Assembly (NCBI GenBank): GCA_012798975.1
Contig: JAAZME010000162.1
Location: forward strand, 1 to 18,345
DNA from: Gallicola sp.
GTDB taxonomy: Bacteria > Bacillota > Clostridia > Tissierellales > Peptoniphilaceae
DNA length: 18,345 nucleotides
Reading direction: 5' to 3'
The notes under the pieces are model-generated. The model ran no database searches. It saw only the letters and a list, made by a program, of their open reading frames with translations, and was not told where the DNA came from. Numbering within the stretch: position 1 is the first letter of the stretch; each line of letters starts with the position of its first letter. This document shows positions 13,660-18,345 of this stretch, piece by piece. The position numbers and the translations under genes are program-made.

Positions 13660-14575
13660 AGGCTATATTTCAATATTTGCTTTACTTATAGGACTGCTAT
13701 TGTTTACGATTATTACCTTTATGATAGTCTCCATACGCTCTCATAATAGGATCAGTACACATCAGTTATGGATGGAACAGGAGAGGCTAAAGGGAGAATC
13801 CATAGCAGCATTTCTATTAGAAGATGAAATAAAAATGAAATATTTTAAAGATTTGTTAGGAAATGATAAAGCGGAAGAAGTCGGTACAACACCTTACAGC
13901 AATGAGACGTTAGGGGTACATAATTTGATAATAACTCATAAGAAAATATCCGGCAATGAACTGCAGCTTTCTTTTAAAATAGAGGGAAAAGGCATAAAAC
14001 AAACTTTTAATTTCCATCTGCTTGCAAGAGATCTGCCAATCCCTGCTTTAGAAGAAGAAACCCCTTTCCACGCTATGGATTCTATAGAGATGGAGGAGCT
14101 GCTGTCTAGAATAACCCATAACAGCTTAACAAGAATTGAAGACAAAGCTGTGCTTTTTTCACAGGAAGGGAATGTCTATACTATCGATGAAGAGGATTAT
14201 CTTGCTCTATTGGAAAAATATGAAGAATCTGAAAATCCGGAAGCGTTGTGGCAAGAGGCTCGGGAATCAGGAAAACCCATTAGCGGGCCGGTTTTTATGG
14301 ATGGAGAAAGGATTCTTTTTGCTGGAATAGAAGAGATCAATATGGAAGGAATCGCTGTAGACCGAGGAGATACCCGATTTCTTGCAAAAACAAATTGGAA
14401 TGGGATGTACTTTAATTATGAAAATAATGTAAAGGAAAATTTGTCTGTATTTGGCAAACTATTAGGTGAAAACAGCGGTATGGTCTTAGAATTCAAACAG
14501 GAGTTTATGGATCCTTATAAAAATATTTTTCGAAAAGAGAAAGAGCTGATCTATCACACTTCCTATTCTTATTAG
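13649..14575 (+). CDS. Large minor pilin, GspK/PilX-like
   Basis: 308 residues from ATG 13649, chosen because GGGAGA lies 8 nt upstream; ATG 13631 would add six residues but has no comparable RBS. MKRKG then YISIF is a prepilin-like junction (Gly5/Tyr6), followed by a hydrophobic helix (about 7-33). Position +5 is Phe rather than Glu; absence of the +5 Glu is a known property of GspK and of tip pilins. Length (about 300) and last place in an H-I-J-K-like order fit GspK, while an ERLKGESIA segment at about 53-61 also fits PilX. The large C-terminal domain would cap the fibre. There is no cysteine, and no calcium-binding motif was recognised. Confidence 0.72.
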   Translation: MKRKGYISIFALLIGLLLFTIITFMIVSIRSHNRISTHQLWMEQERLKGESIAAFLLEDEIKMKYFKDLLGNDKAEEVGTTPYSNETLGVHNLIITHKKISGNELQLSFKIEGKGIKQTFNFHLLARDLPIPALEEETPFHAMDSIEMEELLSRITHNSLTRIEDKAVLFSQEGNVYTIDEEDYLALLEKYEESENPEALWQEARESGKPISGPVFMDGERILFAGIEEINMEGIAVDRGDTRFLAKTNWNGMYFNYENNVKENLSVFGKLLGENSGMVLEFKQEFMDPYKNIFRKEKELIYHTSYSY

Positions 14576-14611
14576 GGTGTTGCAATTAATACCCTATCGC
14601 TGTATTTCTTG

Positions 14612-14620
14612 TGGTATAAT
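14612..14620 (+). promoter_or_regulatory. Extended -10 promoter directly upstream of moaA
   Basis: TGG followed by a perfect TATAAT (14615-14620) forms an extended -10. No good -35 is found at 16-18 bp. The predicted start near 14627 is at the first base of AGGTGAT, the moaA RBS, leaving a leader of about 11 nt. Confidence 0.55.
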
Positions 14621-14637
14621 GTCACTAGGTGATAATT

Positions 14638-15585
14638 ATGAAAGATCAGTTTAATCGAGAAATTAATTATTTAAGAATTTCTCTAACAGATAAATGCAAT
14701 CTTCGCTGCAAATATTGTATGCCTGAAACAGGGATCGATTATGTGGATCACGAAGATGTGATGACAATTGAAGAATATTTGAAAATTGCAAAGATTTTCT
14801 ACGACCTGGGGATACGGAAAGTTCGTTTAACCGGCGGAGAACCGCTCGTTAAAAGGGGTAATATTGAACTGATCAAAGGGCTTAAGGAAATCGGTATAGA
14901 GCAGATCGCTATGACAACCAACGGTATTTTATTAAAAGAAAAAGCGAAGGCTTTAAAAGAAGCAGGTCTTGACCGTGTCAACATTAGTCTGGACACTTTA
15001 GATCCTGTGAAATTTAAAGAAAATACACGAGGCGGGGATTTGGAAAAGGTCCTTGAAGGGATGAAAGAGGCGAAAAGGGTTGGTCTTCTTCCCATTAAGC
15101 TTAATGTAGTGGTGATGAGAGATTTCAATTACGACGAAGTACAAGACTTTATTGAAATGACTAAAGATGAAGAGATTACAGTCCGTTTTATAGAACTGAT
15201 GCCTTTAGGGGAAGCACTGAAATATAAAGATCAATTTGTTTCGAATGAAGAAATCATCGAGAAATTCAAATTGATTCCCATTCCTCCAAAGGATATATCC
15301 AGTCCTGCAAAATATTATAAGATCGACGGAGGCAAGGGTGAAATAGGCTTTATCAATCCAGTGTCCTGCACCTTCTGTGCGAACTGCAATCGGATAAGAC
15401 TCGACTGCAAAGGAAGCATTTTGTTATGCCTTCACTCAACAAAGAGAATTGATCTTTTAAAGCCTCTTCGGGAAGGAGAGGATGTAGAACAATTATTAAG
15501 GGATGCAATTTTCGACAAACCGGAATCTCATCATTTAGAAGATGGAGATTACAACCCAGATCAAATGAATACTATCGGAGGATAA
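14638..15585 (+). CDS. moaA: GTP 3',8-cyclase MoaA
   Basis: 315 residues from ATG 14638 (AGGTGAT at 4 nt; a GTG at 14629 in the same frame lies within the RBS). It converts GTP to (8S)-3',8-cyclo-7,8-dihydroguanosine triphosphate, the first step of molybdenum cofactor synthesis. The radical SAM motif is Cys20-x3-Cys24-x2-Cys27 in CNLRCKYC, followed by the SAM-binding LTGGEP. The second iron-sulfur cluster is bound by Cys247, Cys250 and Cys264 (FCANC, then NRIRLDCKGSILLC). The C-terminus ends in the conserved Gly-Gly that inserts into the active site. MoaC follows 3 bp downstream, so the two enzymes of cyclic pyranopterin synthesis are made from one message. Confidence 0.96.
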   Translation: MKDQFNREINYLRISLTDKCNLRCKYCMPETGIDYVDHEDVMTIEEYLKIAKIFYDLGIRKVRLTGGEPLVKRGNIELIKGLKEIGIEQIAMTTNGILLKEKAKALKEAGLDRVNISLDTLDPVKFKENTRGGDLEKVLEGMKEAKRVGLLPIKLNVVVMRDFNYDEVQDFIEMTKDEEITVRFIELMPLGEALKYKDQFVSNEEIIEKFKLIPIPPKDISSPAKYYKIDGGKGEIGFINPVSCTFCANCNRIRLDCKGSILLCLHSTKRIDLLKPLREGEDVEQLLRDAIFDKPESHHLEDGDYNPDQMNTIGG

Positions 15586-15588
15586 TAG

Positions 15589-16503
15589 ATGGAACTAACA
15601 CATTTTAACGAAAAGGGACTTCCTAGAATGGTAGACGTCTCAGAAAAAGAAGATACAAAAAGAAGAGCAACTGCTGCTTGTACAATTCACATGAAAAAAG
15701 AAACAGCAGATAAAATAAAAGAAGGTTCCATAGCAAAGGGAGACGTGCTTTCTGTAGCACAAGTGGCTGGGATTATGGCTGCGAAGAATACAAGCCAGAA
15801 TATTCCTATGTGCCATAATATTTTAATTACGGGAGTAGATCTTGATTTTGAGATCCACGACCAGTCGATAGAAATTTTTGCAAGTGCAGATACCACTGGA
15901 AAAACAGGAATTGAAATGGAAAGTTTAAATGCTTGTGCTATGGCGGCCCTTACGATTTATGACATGTGCAAGGCAATAGACAGAGAAATGCGTATCGACT
16001 CTTTAAGACTTCTTGAAAAAGAGGGCGGACGATCCGGCCATTTTAAGGCTTCGGATTCCAACAAGATCGGAAAAGTTTTAGAGGTGAACATCAGCGAACG
16101 AAAAGGTGTAATTAAGACACCGGTAGAAGTGGGGAAATTGAAGGTGGATTTCGGAATAGAAGGAGATGCCCACGGCGGGAAATGGCATCGCCAGGTCAGT
16201 CTTCTTTCCCAAGAAAGTATCGATAAAATGAAGGCTATGGGCCTTCCCGACTTAAAGCATGGCGATTTTGCGGAAAATATTACAACAGAAGGGTTAGTAC
16301 TCTTTGAACTGCCGGTAGGAACAGTTTTCACGATGGGCTCTGCTGTTATGGAAGTCACTCAGATCGGGAAAGAGTGCCATAAAGGATGCGCTATTAAACA
16401 AAAGGTAGGAAACTGCATTATGCCTACGGAAGGGATCTTTGCTAAAGTCCTTCATGAAGGAGAAGTTCGCCAAGGAGATGAAATCAGAATTTTAGATTTA
16501 TAG
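15589..16503 (+). CDS. moaC: MoaC-MOSC fusion: cyclic pyranopterin monophosphate synthase with C-terminal MOSC domain
   Basis: 304 residues with RBS GGAGG. Residues 1-155 are a complete MoaC: MVDVSEK near 14-20, the GDVLSVAQVAGIMAAK helix, PMCHN (about 73-77), GKTGIEMESLNA, and the catalytic pair Asp125/Lys128 in YDMCKAIDREM. The KEGGRSGHF end (about 144-152) is the normal MoaC terminus. After a linker, residues about 158-303 form a MOSC domain: GIEGDAHGG near 183-191, RQVSLLS, GDFAEN, and the conserved GKECHKGC with Cys263 and Cys267. MOSC domains bind or transfer sulfur and pterin-linked metals in Mo enzymes (as in MCSU). MoaC makes cPMP from the MoaA product. The fusion suggests coupling of early and late cofactor steps, but the MOSC activity is inferred. 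Confidence 0.93.
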   Translation: MELTHFNEKGLPRMVDVSEKEDTKRRATAACTIHMKKETADKIKEGSIAKGDVLSVAQVAGIMAAKNTSQNIPMCHNILITGVDLDFEIHDQSIEIFASADTTGKTGIEMESLNACAMAALTIYDMCKAIDREMRIDSLRLLEKEGGRSGHFKASDSNKIGKVLEVNISERKGVIKTPVEVGKLKVDFGIEGDAHGGKWHRQVSLLSQESIDKMKAMGLPDLKHGDFAENITTEGLVLFELPVGTVFTMGSAVMEVTQIGKECHKGCAIKQKVGNCIMPTEGIFAKVLHEGEVRQGDEIRILDL

Positions 16504-16514
16504 TGAGGTAAATA

Positions 16515-18044
16515 ATGTATTCTAAGATTAACACCTGTGTGCTCCAGGGCTTAACAGGATATAAAATCGAAGTGGAGGCTGATATCTCAAAGGGACTTCG
16601 GTCTTTTAATATGGTAGGGCTTCCGGATACTTCGATTAAAGAGTCTAAAGAAAGAGTAAGGGCTGCCATTGCAAACATCGGTTATAGTTTTCCAAGGGGG
16701 AGGCTGACTATAAATCTTGCACCGGCAAATCTAAAAAAGGAAGGTTCTCAAATGGACCTGACCATTGCTGTTTCAATCCTTACTGCTATGGGAGAAATTA
16801 TCGAGCCGCCTTCAGAAGAGGTGGCTTTTCTTGGTGAGCTTTCTTTAGACGGAAGGATCCTTCCAGTGGAAGGGGCTCTTCCCATGATTATTTCACTGCA
16901 GAGTTTAGGGCTTAAAAAGTGTATCATTCCTTTAGAAAACAAAGAAGAAAGCTCTATGGTCAAGGGGATTGAACTGATTTGCGTTGAGGATTTAAAGGAA
17001 GTTGTAGAGTATCTGAATGGGGAAAGAAAGATCGAGCCTTTTGTATCCGACGGGCTCTTTGAGTTTGAAAACAGGGAAGTCTTTGATATCGATTTTAGCG
17101 ATATTAAAGGGCAGCTTATGCTCAAAAGGGCTATGGAAATTGCAGCGGCAGGAGAACATAATCTTTTGATGATCGGACCGCCTGGCTCCGGGAAAACTAT
17201 GGCAGCCATGAGACTGCCTTCCATTCTGCCGAAGATGACCTTTGAAGAAGCTATCGAATGTACAAAGATCTATTCTGTATCCGGGGAGCTTGGAAAAAGG
17301 AAAATGATTATACATAGACCCTTTAGAGATCCCCATCATACATCCTCCAGTGTTTCGATTATCGGGGGAGGAAGAATACCGAAGCCGGGAGAAATTTCCT
17401 TGGCTCATAACGGAGCATTGTTTTTAGACGAACTTCCAGAATTCAGCAAATCCACGATAGAAGTGCTAAGACAGCCCTTAGAAGAAAAGAATATTACAAT
17501 CGCAAGAGCCCAAGCAAGTTTGACCTATCCTGCAAATTTTCTCTTTATAGCAGGAATGAATCCCTGTCCCTGCGGCTACAATGGAGATCCGAACCACGAG
17601 TGTAACTGCTCTGCGGGGCAAATTCAAAAATATCTGAATAAAGTAAGCCGCCCGATTCTTGATCGGATCGATATTCATGTAGAAGTTCAGCCGGTAAAGT
17701 TTTCGGAACTTACAGATAAAGGCAAGGAAGAAAGTTCCGATGCGATTCGTGAGCGTGTCCAGAAAGCTAGAGATATCCAAAAGAAGCGTTTTGAAAAGGA
17801 GAATATTTCAACCAATGGGCTGATGAGCTCAAGACAGATTCGAAAGTACGTTGTTCTTTCAGAAGAACTGGAAAAGGTAATCCAGACGGCTTTTCAAAAG
17901 TATAAATTTTCCGCCCGTTCCTTTAATAAGATTCTAAAACTTACAAGAACCATAGCGGACTTAGAAGGAAGCGAAGAGATAAAATCAGCTCATCTTATGG
18001 AAGCGATACGCTATCGGACGATCGATCAAAAGTACTGGGGTTAA
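16515..18044 (+). CDS. comM: YifB/ComM family Mg-chelatase-like AAA+ ATPase
   Basis: 509 residues, the normal length of the family, with RBS GTGAGG. The N-terminal ChlI-type domain (about 20-140) has FNMVGLPDTSIKESKERVRAA and the INLAPANLKKEG stretch. The AAA+ core carries Walker A GPPGSGKT at 221-228, Walker B LFLDELPEF, and the MNPCPCGY and CNC cysteines that may bind zinc. The C-terminal Mg_chelatase_C helical domain is complete (SARSFNKILKLTRTIADLEGS). ComM of Gammaproteobacteria is a branch-migration helicase that widens recombination during natural transformation; the role in Firmicutes is less studied. It follows moaC by 11 bp with no visible promoter. A dprA gene often follows comM, but none is seen within 300 bp. 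Confidence 0.93.
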   Translation: MYSKINTCVLQGLTGYKIEVEADISKGLRSFNMVGLPDTSIKESKERVRAAIANIGYSFPRGRLTINLAPANLKKEGSQMDLTIAVSILTAMGEIIEPPSEEVAFLGELSLDGRILPVEGALPMIISLQSLGLKKCIIPLENKEESSMVKGIELICVEDLKEVVEYLNGERKIEPFVSDGLFEFENREVFDIDFSDIKGQLMLKRAMEIAAAGEHNLLMIGPPGSGKTMAAMRLPSILPKMTFEEAIECTKIYSVSGELGKRKMIIHRPFRDPHHTSSSVSIIGGGRIPKPGEISLAHNGALFLDELPEFSKSTIEVLRQPLEEKNITIARAQASLTYPANFLFIAGMNPCPCGYNGDPNHECNCSAGQIQKYLNKVSRPILDRIDIHVEVQPVKFSELTDKGKEESSDAIRERVQKARDIQKKRFEKENISTNGLMSSRQIRKYVVLSEELEKVIQTAFQKYKFSARSFNKILKLTRTIADLEGSEEIKSAHLMEAIRYRTIDQKYWG

Positions 18045-18237
18045 TAGTATAAGCATATTATCCAGGATATAGTCTTCCGGCTGCATAGGAACACATGTAC
18101 TGAAATTCTTAAATGAAAATAATGATTCCCGATAGAGGGGGGTAAAAGTGAAATTCTCCATTATATAAATGAAGAACACAGGAAAGGATAGAAATGTATT
18201 GTATCCACCTCAAATTTTATCTGCTGCTATGATTGGT

Positions 18238-18345
18238 TTATATCTCTGCCTGATCTTTATTTAAGGGTACTAGCTTATATTGATGAATATCGCCCCAGTT
18301 GTAAAGATCAATTAATGCAGGGATTAGTTCTTTTCCCGAGTCATT
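18238..18345 (-). CDS. Possible C-terminus of a gene entering from the right (- strand)
   Basis: On the - strand, 35 codons run from the window edge to a TAA at 18238-18240. The peptide (ELIPALIDLYNWGDIHQYKL near its middle) has a normal mix of hydrophobic and charged residues, more like a real protein end than a random frame, but the tract is too short to identify. Between 18045 and 18237 I see no convincing gene and only a weak GGATA/TATCC stem (about 18185-18206) that might terminate it. Confidence 0.35.
   Translation of the reverse strand, partial: NDSGKELIPALIDLYNWGDIHQYKLVPLNKDQAEI

Noticed and set aside
14573..14602. TAGGGT/ACCCTA inverted repeat after the pilus operon, considered as a terminator.
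   Set aside because: A 6-bp stem with a 12-nt loop and no T-tract; too weak to call.
17985..18179. A 64-codon - strand frame overlapping the end of comM.
   Set aside because: It overlaps a well-supported gene, has no good RBS and resembles no family; taken as a shadow frame or, at most, part of a decayed sequence.

Overview
The window comes from an AT-rich, low-GC Gram-positive anaerobe, most likely a member of the Clostridia. The signs are purine-rich GGAGG-type ribosome binding sites on nearly every gene, Rho-independent terminators, a monoderm-style type IV pilus locus with no secretin, a lipoprotein with a VanX-type peptidase domain, and a MoaC-MOSC fusion. I cannot name the genus from sequence alone. 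No rRNA, tRNA, CRISPR array or intact mobile element is visible.

Layout. (1) 1-3107, + strand: the 3' end of a coiled-coil gene, a CPBP intramembrane protease, a DUF697/YcjF-like membrane protein and an SH3 + VanX-like lipoprotein, probably one cell-envelope operon. (2) 3108-3502: a gene-free stretch with three consecutive imperfect hairpins that no gene explains, then a terminator and a promoter. (3) 3503-5381, +: two GNAT acetyltransferases and a short UvrC-like GIY-YIG/UVR protein, closed by a 12-bp bidirectional terminator. (4) 5398-6483, - strand: a DUF924 gene and a frameshifted pyridoxamine-phosphate-oxidase-family pseudogene that keeps its promoter, RBS and terminator. (5) 6613-8746, +: an unrecognised 190-residue protein, a terminator, a threonine-synthase-like enzyme, and a small four-helix membrane protein split by an in-frame TAG. 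(6) 8779-14575, +: a promoter embedded in a terminator-like hairpin drives an eight-gene type IV pilus / type II-secretion-like cluster: ATPase, platform protein, major pilin, prepilin peptidase, then four minor pilins in an order resembling GspH-I-J-K. (7) 14615-18044, +: moaA, a moaC-MOSC fusion and yifB/comM. (8) 18045-18345: little coding signal, apart from the possible end of a - strand gene entering from the right.

How the genes fit together. The pilus block holds the motor, inner-membrane platform, pilin-processing enzyme, main pilin and a putative tip complex, so it could build a short pilus or pseudopilus. It lacks a recognisable PilT retraction ATPase and PilM/N/O alignment proteins, which must be elsewhere or absent. 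MoaA and MoaC together make cyclic pyranopterin monophosphate, the first intermediate of molybdenum cofactor; the fused MOSC domain suggests sulfur or metal handling in the same pathway. YifB/ComM is a helicase-like AAA+ protein used in natural transformation elsewhere, so a link with the pilus cluster is possible but unproven.

The items most worth a second look are the structured intergenic element at 3118-3370, the TAG-interrupted membrane protein at 8384-8746, the T2SS-like gene order of the compact pilus operon, and the repeated pattern of promoters overlapping terminators.
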